Part shown: one piece after another, positions 1 to 5,997 of the stretch
How positions within the stretch are numbered: the first letter of the stretch is position 1
Layout of the letters: each line of letters starts with the position of its first letter
Origin: Negativicutes bacterium UBA1444
GTDB taxonomy: Bacteria; Bacillota; Negativicutes; UBA1444
Direction: 5' to 3'
Length of the DNA: 5,997 bases
NCBI GenBank assembly: GCA_002329525.1
Contig: DCTI01000056.1
Location: forward strand, 5,082 to 11,078
Made by a program: the position numbers and the translations under genes
The notes under the pieces: generated by a model
Databases searched by the model: none
What the model saw: the letters and a program-made list of their open reading frames with translations, nothing else
What the model was told of the DNA's origin: nothing

Positions 1-638
1 CGGCACAGGGGCATCACTTCGTGAAGCCGGTGTTCCACCACAATGACGGTGATTCCCTGTTCCCGGTTCAACTTCTGCAAAACTGCGAGCAATTCCACCG
101 CGCCGCGCGGATCCATCTGACTGATCGGCTCGTCCAACGCCAGCAGATGCGGCCGCACCGCCAACACCGCCGCCAAAGCCAGGCGCTGGCGTTCTCCGCC
201 GGACAGGGCGTAAACGCTTCCGTTCTCGCGCCCCGCCAAACCCACCCAGGCCAACGTCTCGGCAACGCGCCGCCGGATCATCTCCCGTTCCATCCCCATG
301 TTTTCCAAGGCGAAACCGACCTCGTCCGCCACGGTCGTCGAAAAAATCTGATCATCGGGATTCTGAAACATCAATCCGACGGTTCGGCTCAATTCCGCCA
401 CCGATGACTGCCGGGAATCCACGCCGTTGATCCGGAGTTCGCCGGTCAATTCGCCGCCGATCTCATGCGGAATCAGACCGTTGAGCGCTTTCAGCAGCGT
501 GCTTTTGCCGCAGCCGGTCGGTCCGGTCAGCAGAATAAAATCGCCGCTGTCGATCGACAGATTGATATTTTTCAAGCTCGGCGCAGTGCGCGCTTTATAG
601 GTGAACGACAAATTCTCGCATTCCACGATGCCGGTCAT
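1..638 (-). CDS. ECF transporter ATP-binding protein (EcfA/CbiO type), 3' end cut by window edge
   Basis: This gene encodes the ATPase that would power an energy-coupling factor importer on the cytoplasmic side of the inner membrane. I read 212 codons from ATG at 638 to the left edge with no stop. All ABC motifs are visible: Walker A GPTGCGKST (residues 39-47), Q-loop Q92, signature LSGGERQR (145-152), Walker B LLALDEP (165-171), D-loop SQMD (173-176) and switch histidine H203. The Q-loop context FQNPDDQIFS (91-100), followed by DEVGFALENMGM, is characteristic of the EcfA/CbiO branch rather than of other ABC ATPases. Family members are usually about 230-290 residues, so the C-terminal part is missing. 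The start lies 2 bases after the stop of the upstream membrane-protein gene, which suggests translational coupling. The ATPase identity is secure and the ECF subtype likely; the substrate is unknown. Confidence 0.93.
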   Translation of the reverse strand, partial: MTGIVECENLSFTYKARTAPSLKNINLSIDSGDFILLTGPTGCGKSTLLKALNGLIPHEIGGELTGELRINGVDSRQSSVAELSRTVGLMFQNPDDQIFSTTVADEVGFALENMGMEREMIRRRVAETLAWVGLAGRENGSVYALSGGERQRLALAAVLAVRPHLLALDEPISQMDPRGAVELLAVLQKLNREQGITVIVVEHRLHEVMPLC

Positions 639-640
639 CG

Positions 641-2311
641 TCAATCACCTCCCACATCGGCCAGACGGCTGCCGAGCAACAGGCCGCAGCCCGCGCCGAT
701 CATCGTGTACAAAAAGCCATTGACCGCCATCACTAAATAGATGTACCAATCGGCATAATACAGCCGATACAGCACCGACATCCCCTGCAGCGTGACATAG
801 GTGGCCGCCGTATCCGCCAGGGCGCAGGCCAGGGCGAGAATCGCCAGACGCCTTAGACTAAATCCCGCCGGCGGAACATCCGCCAGGGTCCTTGATGTAA
901 AGCCGCTCAGCGCCAACGCCCCTTCCAGTAAAAATGCGTTGATACCATACGACAAAAACACAATCGGCGACATGTGTCCAAACGCCACCATCCCGAGCAG
1001 CAAACGGATCGCCGCCATCAGACTCACCACGCCCTGCAGCGGAATCAGTGTGATCAAAGCGCCGGTGAGCATATATAGCATCACGCCACTGAACATTCCA
1101 GTCAGCACAAAAGCAAACGGACCCAGAAAGATATGGAAAAAATCATTCAGCAAGGTCGACGGCACGTTCACCACCGCGAAAGCGCAAGTGCCGAACAACG
1201 CCACTGTGATCAGACGACGGGTTTTCATAGCGGCCAGAACCGCCGGCAGTCGTTTGCCGCCGATGACCAGAAACACCAGCAACAAAACCAGCGCGACGCC
1301 GAGCGTCAGCATCCCCCGCAGATTCTTCTTGACCATCGTGACCGGGATTTCTTTCGACCATACCTGCGCGGCCCCATCCTCCACCGTCACCCGCAGCAGG
1401 TATTCCCCTTCCGTCAGCAGCGACTCGTCGGCGTAGATCGGCAATTGCAGCCGTTGCTGTGTTTCGCCGTTCAGGGCGACAAAAGCCGTCAGCCGCTCCT
1501 GCTTGTCCGCCATGGCGCCGGCGCCGTCATTGTCGGAATTGCTGCCGGGCGTATAAAGGCCCGGAATATGCCGACGGGAATTCCGGTCCAACAGTTCGGC
1601 CTCCACCAGCACCAGTTTCTGCTGGCCGGCCGGGTTGCTGAAATCCAGTCCCATGTGGGTCACCGGGTGAATGGCTTCAATCTCCAGATTGGCAGCGCCT
1701 TTGCCGCGCAAAATATTCTTGTAGTAATCGAGTGAACGGTCCCGCAATACGATGGCGTTGCCGCTTTGTTTTTCATCCTGCCGGCCATCCTTGTCGAGTG
1801 GCAGGACAATCCGTTCGAATACCGGCGGTTGCCGCGTCGAAACCCCAGATGCCAGCGACGCCGCCTGCAAAATCTTTTCCCGCGTCTGTTCCCCGGCGCG
1901 AATCGTGATTTTATGCGCACCAAGCGTCAAATCGTCGGCAACGCCGAGGGTCAGCAAATCAAACCATTGACCGTATGAGTCAGCCAAAGCAATATTCCGG
2001 CGCAGCAACCATCCTTCCTCCTGACGGATCACCTGCCAGCGACTATTGTCCCCGGTTGGCGCGATCCCTGCAGGGAGTCGAATTTCCACGGGAATCTCCC
2101 GTTCCTCCGTTGCCGTGCTTTCCATATTAATAATCGCCCGAATCGTTTCTCCCGGTGCGAAGGTTGTTCGCCGAACCCCCAGAGAGTACGGAATATCCAG
2201 GCTGACCAGCAACGAATTACCCGAAGCCGCCTGTACCGGAGCAATCAATCCCAGGGTAAACCCTGCCAAACATAACAGGAGTATGCGCTGTAGCCAAGGA
2301 AAACCCTTCAC
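641..2311 (-). CDS. Membrane protein: exported N-terminal domain fused to an ECF S-component-like six-helix block
   Basis: The 556-residue product is probably the substrate-binding subunit of an ECF importer. Residues 1-28 look like a signal peptide (K2, R9, hydrophobic 10-24, VQA before A29). Residues about 30-327 are hydrophilic and rich in alternating beta-strand patterns, perhaps two immunoglobulin-like domains (about 33-140 and 205-327). A first helix follows at 334-351, then a basic loop (K353, R354, K363, R365, R366), then about six helices (366-386, 391-412, 413-425, 427-445, 447-470 plus 486-508, 522-548; borders approximate). The basic loop places the exported domain outside and the S-like block with both ends in the cytoplasm, as in known S components. 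The S-component reading rests on helix number, length and the EcfA-type gene 2 bases downstream; I do not recognise a specific family. A clear AxxxA contact motif is not obvious, only small residues A371, G374, A377 and A379. The start is GTG at 2311; the next Met (63) would lose the signal peptide. Confidence 0.75.
   Translation of the reverse strand: MKGFPWLQRILLLCLAGFTLGLIAPVQAASGNSLLVSLDIPYSLGVRRTTFAPGETIRAIINMESTATEEREIPVEIRLPAGIAPTGDNSRWQVIRQEEGWLLRRNIALADSYGQWFDLLTLGVADDLTLGAHKITIRAGEQTREKILQAASLASGVSTRQPPVFERIVLPLDKDGRQDEKQSGNAIVLRDRSLDYYKNILRGKGAANLEIEAIHPVTHMGLDFSNPAGQQKLVLVEAELLDRNSRRHIPGLYTPGSNSDNDGAGAMADKQERLTAFVALNGETQQRLQLPIYADESLLTEGEYLLRVTVEDGAAQVWSKEIPVTMVKKNLRGMLTLGVALVLLLVFLVIGGKRLPAVLAAMKTRRLITVALFGTCAFAVVNVPSTLLNDFFHIFLGPFAFVLTGMFSGVMLYMLTGALITLIPLQGVVSLMAAIRLLLGMVAFGHMSPIVFLSYGINAFLLEGALALSGFTSRTLADVPPAGFSLRRLAILALACALADTAATYVTLQGMSVLYRLYYADWYIYLVMAVNGFLYTMIGAGCGLLLGSRLADVGGD
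645..653 (-). promoter_or_regulatory. Ribosome-binding site of the ECF ATPase, inside the upstream gene
   Basis: On the minus strand GGGAGGTGA lies 6 bases before the ATG at 638. It is embedded in the last codons of the preceding membrane-protein gene, whose TGA is at 641-643. It fixes the ATPase start and implies that the two products are translated together. Confidence 0.75.
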
Positions 2312-2318
2312 AACTTCG

Positions 2319-2323
2319 CCTCT
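2319..2323 (-). promoter_or_regulatory. Ribosome-binding site supporting a GTG start
   Basis: AGAGG on the minus strand lies 7 bases before GTG at 2311, in the 21-base gap after the tonB-like stop codon. It supports the GTG start of the membrane protein, and no ATG alternative keeps the signal peptide. Confidence 0.6.
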
Positions 2324-2332
2324 TTCTCTTCG

Positions 2333-3115
2333 TTACCGCAAATCGAACACAATCGGCAAGGTCGCCCACGCCGCCACCGGCTCCCCATTCTGCAGTGCCG
2401 GCCGGAATCGCCACTCCTGGATGGCCCGCCGCGCTGCCTCGTCCAGTTCCCCGTAGCCGGAACTGCTCACGATCCGCACATCCTCCACCTGACCCTCAAT
2501 GCTGACCAATATTTGCAGCCGGACCGTGCCTTCCCAGCCCTTAGTCCGGGCATTGGCCGGATACTCCGGCTTGTCGCCCGAGACAATGCGCGGCCCGCGC
2601 GTCGTGCCAGAGCCGGTCCCGCTTCCCGGTCCGATGCCCGTCCCGTGGCCCGTACCATGGCCGCCGCCGGTCCCGCCGCCGCTGCCGCCTGTGCCGCCGC
2701 CCCCGCTGCCCGTGCCGCCGCCGACTCCGCCGCCGGTGCCTTTGCCGTATTCCCCCCGCCCGCCGGCCGGAATCGTTTCGGCGCCGGTCGGCGAAGCCGC
2801 ATTCGGATTCGGCGTTGGCGAAAAGCCTGCCGCAGTTTGTGCGATCGGCAATTTGCTGTCGTTCTTCTCGGTCGTCCCGCCCGGATCGCCCGCCGGGGTT
2901 CCCCCGCCGCCAGCCGGTCCCGGCAGTTCGAGCAAATCGCTGTCCGGCACCAACAGGTCCGCCATCGTGACTTCCATGTACACCGGTTCTTTTGCTTTTT
3001 GTTTTTCCGTTTGTATCGTATGCCACGTCCAGGTCGCTCCCACCAACGCCAGGACCAGGACATGAAGAAACAGCGACCCCGCCAGCGCGGTCCGCCATCT
3101 GCTTTTCGACGTCAT
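2333..3115 (-). CDS. tonB: TonB-type energy transducer with a glycine-rich periplasmic linker
   Basis: This 260-residue protein should carry energy from the ExbB-ExbD proton channel to the outer-membrane receptor encoded in the same cluster. A short basic N-terminus leads into one membrane helix (about 10-29) containing S14 and H18. That spacing matches the S-x-x-x-H pair of the E. coli TonB helix known to matter for coupling. The periplasmic spacer (about 40-175) is first Pro/Ala/Gly-mixed and then almost pure Gly/Thr/Ser (118-170), where classical TonB has Pro-Glu/Pro-Lys repeats. The C-terminal TonB domain (about 176-259) is well conserved: PEYP (183-186), EGTVRLQILV, SSSG (217-220), LDEAA, WRFRPA (235-240) and a final PIVFDL. 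The ATG at 3115 lies 4 bases after the exbD stop, with AAAGG 8 bases upstream of it. The family call is firm. Gene clustering suggests it serves this receptor, though it may serve others. Confidence 0.95.
   Translation of the reverse strand: MTSKSRWRTALAGSLFLHVLVLALVGATWTWHTIQTEKQKAKEPVYMEVTMADLLVPDSDLLELPGPAGGGGTPAGDPGGTTEKNDSKLPIAQTAAGFSPTPNPNAASPTGAETIPAGGRGEYGKGTGGGVGGGTGSGGGGTGGSGGGTGGGHGTGHGTGIGPGSGTGSGTTRGPRIVSGDKPEYPANARTKGWEGTVRLQILVSIEGQVEDVRIVSSSGYGELDEAARRAIQEWRFRPALQNGEPVAAWATLPIVFDLR
2606..2764 (-). repeat. GC-rich low-complexity tract encoding the Gly-rich TonB linker
   Basis: About 160 bases made mostly of GGC/GGN codons encode residues 118-170 of the TonB-type protein, with irregular GGGTG and GTGSG units and two histidines (H153, H157). 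The repeat is imperfect and stays in frame. It would extend as a flexible periplasmic spacer. Such DNA is prone to replication slippage, so its length may differ between related strains. Confidence 0.85.
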
Positions 3116-3119
3116 CCCG

Positions 3120-3521
3120 TCAACCTTTCGGTTCTACGGCCACGGCGATCTTCGCCGCCCCCGCCCGTTTCACCGCATCCATGACTTCCACAATCCGCCC
3201 ATGCCGAGTTTCTTTGTCCGCCTTGATGAAGATCAACGGAGCGGTATGGGACTTGGCGGCGACCGCGGCCGCCAGTTCACCGACGGATACCGGCCGCTCG
3301 CCCAGGGCGATGTTGCCGTCCCGGTTCACCAGGACGGTGATGTGTTCCGGCGGCTGGGGCGTGCCGGAATTGGCCTGCGGTGGAATGATGTTGAACCCGG
3401 GATGGGCGACGATGAACGTGGTGGACATCATGAAGAAGATGAGCAGCAGCATCATCACATCCACCATCGGCGTCATGTCGACATGAACGGGAATATGCGA
3501 CGAGTTTTGACGGTACTTCAC
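3120..3521 (-). CDS. exbD: ExbD/TolR-type biopolymer transport protein
   Basis: ExbD works with ExbB as the proton-driven motor that energises TonB. From GTG at 3521 the protein has 133 residues, typical of the family. The cytoplasmic N-terminus leads into VDMTPMVDV (14-22), the family hallmark. D21 corresponds to the essential membrane aspartate (D25 in E. coli ExbD). One helix follows (about 22-40), then a periplasmic domain ending in IFIKADKETRHGRIVEVMDAV-like sequence and an AGAAKIAVAVEPKG tail, typical of ExbD/TolR. A longer reading from TTG at 3527 adds two residues but sits 1 base from the ribosome-binding site, so GTG at 3521 is preferred. The gene follows exbB by 18 bases and precedes the tonB-like gene by 4. 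TolR is the alternative name, but the adjacent tonB-like and receptor genes favour ExbD. Confidence 0.94.
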   Translation of the reverse strand: MKYRQNSSHIPVHVDMTPMVDVMMLLLIFFMMSTTFIVAHPGFNIIPPQANSGTPQPPEHITVLVNRDGNIALGERPVSVGELAAAVAAKSHTAPLIFIKADKETRHGRIVEVMDAVKRAGAAKIAVAVEPKG

Positions 3522-3528
3522 GAACAAT

Positions 3529-3536
3529 CCCTCCCC
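3529..3536 (-). promoter_or_regulatory. Ribosome-binding site that decides the exbD start
   Basis: GGGGAGGG on the minus strand is 7 bases before GTG at 3521 but only 1 base before TTG at 3527. The spacing therefore favours the GTG as the true start. Confidence 0.75.
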
Positions 3537-3539
3537 GCC

Positions 3540-4133
3540 TCAGGAATGGGCCCGCCGGACGATTTCGCCGGCGCAGCCTTCGGTCCAGTGAATCAGCCGT
3601 TCGACCCGGCTGCGAAAATGGTTGTTGGCCATGATGCAGGGAATGGCGACCATCAGGCCGCCGGCGGTATTGTAGAGTGCTTCGGAAATCCCTTCAGCCA
3701 GCATCTGGGGATTACCCAGTCCGGTCATGGACGCCGCCTGGAAGGTCTTGATCATCCCCAGCACCGTTCCCAGCAGCCCGAGCAACGGCGCAATCGTGGC
3801 CGCCGTGGTCAGTCGGGAGAGATTGCTTTCCAGACGGGGAATCTCGCTCCGAACGGTATCGTCCACAGCCAGCTGTCGTTGTTCCTGCGCGTCCGCAGGG
3901 AGGCGGGCCGCCGACTCCCACATCTTTTCGAAGATCGTCGAAGCAGCGCCGCTCGAATTGCTATTCGCCACGTCAGTCGCCCCCGGTTCTTGACAAAACG
4001 TCTGGAACCGTCGGGCGCTGGCGTCCGCCGCCCGATAGAACAGCCAGCGCTCGATGATCACCGTGAAGGCGACCAGGGAACAGGCCATGATGGTGACAAT
4101 GACATACCCGCCCTTGGATATTAAATCAAGCAT
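3540..4133 (-). CDS. exbB: ExbB/TolQ/MotA-family proton channel protein
   Basis: ExbB forms the inner-membrane proton channel around ExbD and drives TonB. The 197-residue product has three predicted helices (about 10-28, 113-133, 155-172), the usual ExbB plan, with a cytoplasmic stretch between the first two. The family signature is clear: LTTAATIAPLLGLLGTVLGMIKTF (107-131, shown with minor trimming), then GISEALYNTAGGLMVAIPC (148-166) and MANNHF. T123 and T156 fall where ExbB proteins carry conserved channel threonines. The start is ATG at 4133, 23 bases after the receptor stop codon. The gene leads an exbB-exbD-tonB trio downstream of a TonB-dependent receptor, which favours ExbB over TolQ or MotA. 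Confidence 0.94.
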   Translation of the reverse strand: MLDLISKGGYVIVTIMACSLVAFTVIIERWLFYRAADASARRFQTFCQEPGATDVANSNSSGAASTIFEKMWESAARLPADAQEQRQLAVDDTVRSEIPRLESNLSRLTTAATIAPLLGLLGTVLGMIKTFQAASMTGLGNPQMLAEGISEALYNTAGGLMVAIPCIMANNHFRSRVERLIHWTEGCAGEIVRRAHS

Positions 4134-4138
4134 ACTTT

Positions 4139-4144
4139 CCTCCT
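4139..4144 (-). promoter_or_regulatory. Consensus ribosome-binding site of exbB
   Basis: A perfect AGGAGG on the minus strand lies 5 bases before the ATG at 4133, in the 23-base gap after the receptor gene. I see no hairpin-plus-T-tract terminator in this gap, so transcription probably runs through. Confidence 0.7.
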
Positions 4145-4156
4145 AAGAAACTCGGC

Positions 4157-5997
4157 TCAAAAGTCTTGGGTAATGCCGATGTAAAATGATCGTTCCTGGG
4201 AAAAATAGGATGAGCTGCCATTGGAAACGATATCCCGTCGATCCAACAGGTTTTCGACCCGCAGCTTCAAATGGGTGTTCGGAGTCAAATCATAGCCCAA
4301 TGTCAAATTGGCGATCAACGACGCCGGAAGACCATCCGGCTCCGAAGTGCTGGTCTGCCTTCCCGCCAGATAATTGGCGGCGATGCTGCCGTTCCATTTG
4401 CCCTTCTTATAATTTAGCCCAGCCGTCAGCTGCGTTCTCGCGCTATACAACGACCAATTCGTTCCCGGTTCCTTGTTCTCCGGATTGCTGAACGATGCCC
4501 CCAAATTGTACGACCAGCCATGTTTCAGGGCCCGGGCGTATTCGATTTCCAGGCCGGTATTGCGGAACTCTGCATTATAGGGGATGTAGGTGCCACCAAC
4601 ATTTTTCCAGCTTGTATAGTTACTGTAATCCATGTGGAACAAAGCAATCTTCAACGAATCCTTGGCGCCAATTTTTTTCCAACCGAGCTCGTATGTATAG
4701 CCGCTTTCCGGCTTCAGATCCGGGTTGCCGATTGTCAAAGTACTGGAACTGTACATAGCGGAGTAGTTCGGCATACGGAACGCCCTACCGGCATTGACAT
4801 ACCAACTCTGCTCCTTGGTCGGCGTATACAGGAACTGAATCTGCGGACTGAATTCATTGTAATTGTTCAAGCCATTCTGCTGTTGAATAAACTCCTGCCG
4901 CGCCCCTATGATCATCTGCACCTGTTTGGAAAACGGATGAGTCATTTGACCAAACACCGAAAAATAATCGCGTTGCTTCATCGGCACGGCGTTCGTCTTA
5001 TAACTGGAGGTGAATGGACCACGACGACGCTCGTCTACACGGAAGGTTTCCTTCTGCCAGGATAATCCGGCGACATAATCGCCGAAGCCGGTTTTCCAGT
5101 TCACCTGGTTGTCCACGCCGAGGGTCTGCTGGTAGCTCATGTCATTTTTGTCGCTGCTGGTATTTTTATTGTAAGAAGTATACGGTTTCGAATAATCCCG
5201 TTGCAAGCGATTGTAATAGATCTTACTCAGCACGGACCCGCTTTGAATCTGCATGGCCATGGCGTGTTTTTCATCCACCACGTTGATACTTTCATAGACC
5301 GTATTCGCCGGATAATTGAGCCGCTCCACCAGATAATCATCCTTGTCATATTGATGGGTAAATGTGATATTCTTATTGATTTTCCAGCTCCAGCGGAAAA
5401 AGTCCCGGGTATCGCCGCGGAATGCCGTATATTTACCACTGTACGGATCGCTCCACTGTCCGGAGTCGCCATCCTTCTGATGGGCGGCCGTGAAGGTAAA
5501 GTCGCCGGACTGCAAGGAAACGCTCTGCTTATTATAGCCGTAACTACCGGTCTCGACCGTGACGCTGTTTTTTACCTTGGTCTTCGTAATAATATTGATG
5601 ACGCCGCTAAGCGCCGCCGAGCCGTACAAGGTCGAGGAAGCGCCCTTGATTACTTCCACCCGCTCAATGTTTTCCGGCGGAATATGTTCCAATGCATAGT
5701 CGCCATTGAGGTTGGTCGGCACGCCATTGATCATCACCAACGTCCCCCGGTCGCGCATACCCCGGATCGCCAGACCACCTGACATCGAACCGTATAATCC
5801 GCCACGCCGGCCATAACCGTCATAGGTGATGCCTGTGGAAAACTTCAGGGCTTCCAGCAGGTTGGCCGCGCCGGTTGCCTTAATTTGTTCGCCGGAAATA
5901 ACCTGCACCGACGCTGCTGTTTTCAGATCAGTCGATTCCTGGCGTTTGGCCGTGATCAGGACCGGGTCGAAGGTGTACTCCTGTTTTTCTTCCGCCC
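4157..5997 (-). CDS. TonB-dependent outer-membrane receptor, 5' end outside the window
   Basis: This protein is a gated outer-membrane beta-barrel that imports a scarce substrate using TonB. The frame is open to the right edge; 612 residues are visible, and the signal peptide and true start are missing. An internal GTG at 5908 is not the start, because conserved sequence lies upstream of it. Residues 7-18 (YTFDPVLITAKR) look like a TonB box. The plug domain (about 22-140) shows AIRGMRDRGTLVMINGVP, IERVEVIKGASSTLYGS and GVINIITKT, all classic receptor plug motifs. The rest is an aromatic- and Asn-rich barrel with GRAFRMPNYSAMY, NPDLKPESGYTYELGWK and a last strand ending in Phe (YIGITQDF), the usual outer-membrane assembly signal. 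It is the first visible gene of the cluster. I see no haem-receptor FRAP/NPNL pair; the substrate cannot be told from sequence alone. Confidence 0.96.
   Translation of the reverse strand, partial: AEEKQEYTFDPVLITAKRQESTDLKTAASVQVISGEQIKATGAANLLEALKFSTGITYDGYGRRGGLYGSMSGGLAIRGMRDRGTLVMINGVPTNLNGDYALEHIPPENIERVEVIKGASSTLYGSAALSGVINIITKTKVKNSVTVETGSYGYNKQSVSLQSGDFTFTAAHQKDGDSGQWSDPYSGKYTAFRGDTRDFFRWSWKINKNITFTHQYDKDDYLVERLNYPANTVYESINVVDEKHAMAMQIQSGSVLSKIYYNRLQRDYSKPYTSYNKNTSSDKNDMSYQQTLGVDNQVNWKTGFGDYVAGLSWQKETFRVDERRRGPFTSSYKTNAVPMKQRDYFSVFGQMTHPFSKQVQMIIGARQEFIQQQNGLNNYNEFSPQIQFLYTPTKEQSWYVNAGRAFRMPNYSAMYSSSTLTIGNPDLKPESGYTYELGWKKIGAKDSLKIALFHMDYSNYTSWKNVGGTYIPYNAEFRNTGLEIEYARALKHGWSYNLGASFSNPENKEPGTNWSLYSARTQLTAGLNYKKGKWNGSIAANYLAGRQTSTSEPDGLPASLIANLTLGYDLTPNTHLKLRVENLLDRRDIVSNGSSSYFSQERSFYIGITQDF
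5948..5971 (-). other. Probable TonB box of the receptor
   Basis: Residues FDPVLITA in the visible N-terminal part of the receptor fit the hydrophobic/acidic TonB-box pattern (compare the common DTVVVTA form). They sit just ahead of the plug domain, where the TonB C-terminal domain would pair with it. Confidence 0.7.

Larger units (their letters stand above)
1..5997 (-). other. Probable single operon: receptor, exbB, exbD, tonB, S-like protein, ECF ATPase
   Basis: Six genes share one strand with gaps of about 23, 18, 4, 21 and 2 bases, each with its own ribosome-binding site and no visible terminator. The order runs from the outer membrane inward, ending with the ATPase. The promoter and any riboswitch or repressor site should lie to the right of 5997 and cannot be seen; the cluster also continues past position 1. 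Confidence 0.8.

Noticed and set aside
801..1735. Two overlapping plus-strand open frames opposite the S-like membrane protein
   Set aside because: They have basic, low-complexity translations with no domain, and they lie fully opposite a well-supported gene with a ribosome-binding site and signal peptide.
1..2311. Assignment to cobalt/nickel (CbiMNQO/NikMNQO) or vitamin B12 uptake
   Set aside because: The ATPase belongs to the right broad family, but the membrane protein shows no recognisable CbiM/NikM N-terminal metal-binding motif and no cobalamin riboswitch is visible in the window, so the substrate is left open.
2606..2764. Repeat tract considered as a CRISPR or tandem-repeat array
   Set aside because: The units are irregular, without spacers, and are explained as in-frame coding sequence for the TonB linker.
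2499..3065. Plus-strand open frame with a striking proline-rich translation opposite the TonB linker
   Set aside because: GGN glycine codons read on the other strand in a shifted frame give CCN proline codons, so the pattern follows from the Gly-rich linker and needs no gene.
3201..4124. Plus-strand open frame of 307 codons across the exbD and exbB region
   Set aside because: It lies opposite two clearly conserved genes and its translation has no recognisable domain; it is an antisense shadow in GC-rich DNA.
4134..4156. Gap between receptor and exbB examined for a terminator, promoter or riboswitch
   Set aside because: Only 23 bases long, containing just a ribosome-binding site and no hairpin or T-tract.
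5201..5782. Plus-strand open frame of 193 codons opposite the receptor plug and barrel
   Set aside because: It is antisense to highly conserved plug motifs and has no independent support.

Overview
The window carries one tightly packed gene cluster, entirely on the minus strand and read from right (5997) to left (1). It encodes a route for moving one nutrient across two membranes. In order of transcription it holds: a TonB-dependent outer-membrane receptor (start beyond the right edge), an ExbB-type proton-channel protein, an ExbD-type protein, a TonB-type energy transducer, a 556-residue membrane protein, and the ATPase of an energy-coupling factor (ECF) transporter (cut by the left edge). 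Gaps between genes are about 23, 18, 4, 21 and 2 bases. I see no terminator or promoter between them, so they are very probably one transcription unit.

Functional reading: the receptor binds an unknown substrate outside the cell, and TonB-ExbB-ExbD supply proton-motive force to open it. The inner-membrane step appears to be done by an ECF importer. The 556-residue protein has an export signal, about 300 extracytoplasmic residues, one linking membrane helix and a C-terminal six-helix block resembling an ECF substrate-binding (S) component. The next gene is an EcfA/CbiO-type ATPase. A transmembrane EcfT partner, and perhaps a second ATPase, would be expected just beyond position 1. Nothing in the window identifies the substrate; vitamins, cobalt/nickel or metal chelates are possibilities from general knowledge of TonB and ECF systems.

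Organism: a bacterium with an outer membrane. The strong GGAGG-type ribosome-binding sites, GTG starts, and an ECF importer beside a TonB system are compatible with a diderm Firmicute (Negativicutes, Sporomusa/Selenomonas-like). This is an impression from sequence style, not a demonstrated placement. By eye the receptor gene is less GC-rich than the genes downstream of it, and the TonB gene contains an extremely GC-rich stretch encoding a glycine-rich linker.

The most notable points are the apparent fusion of a large extracytoplasmic module to an ECF S component, and the linkage of the outer- and inner-membrane machineries in one operon. Almost the whole window is coding; no stretch over 300 bases lacks a gene.
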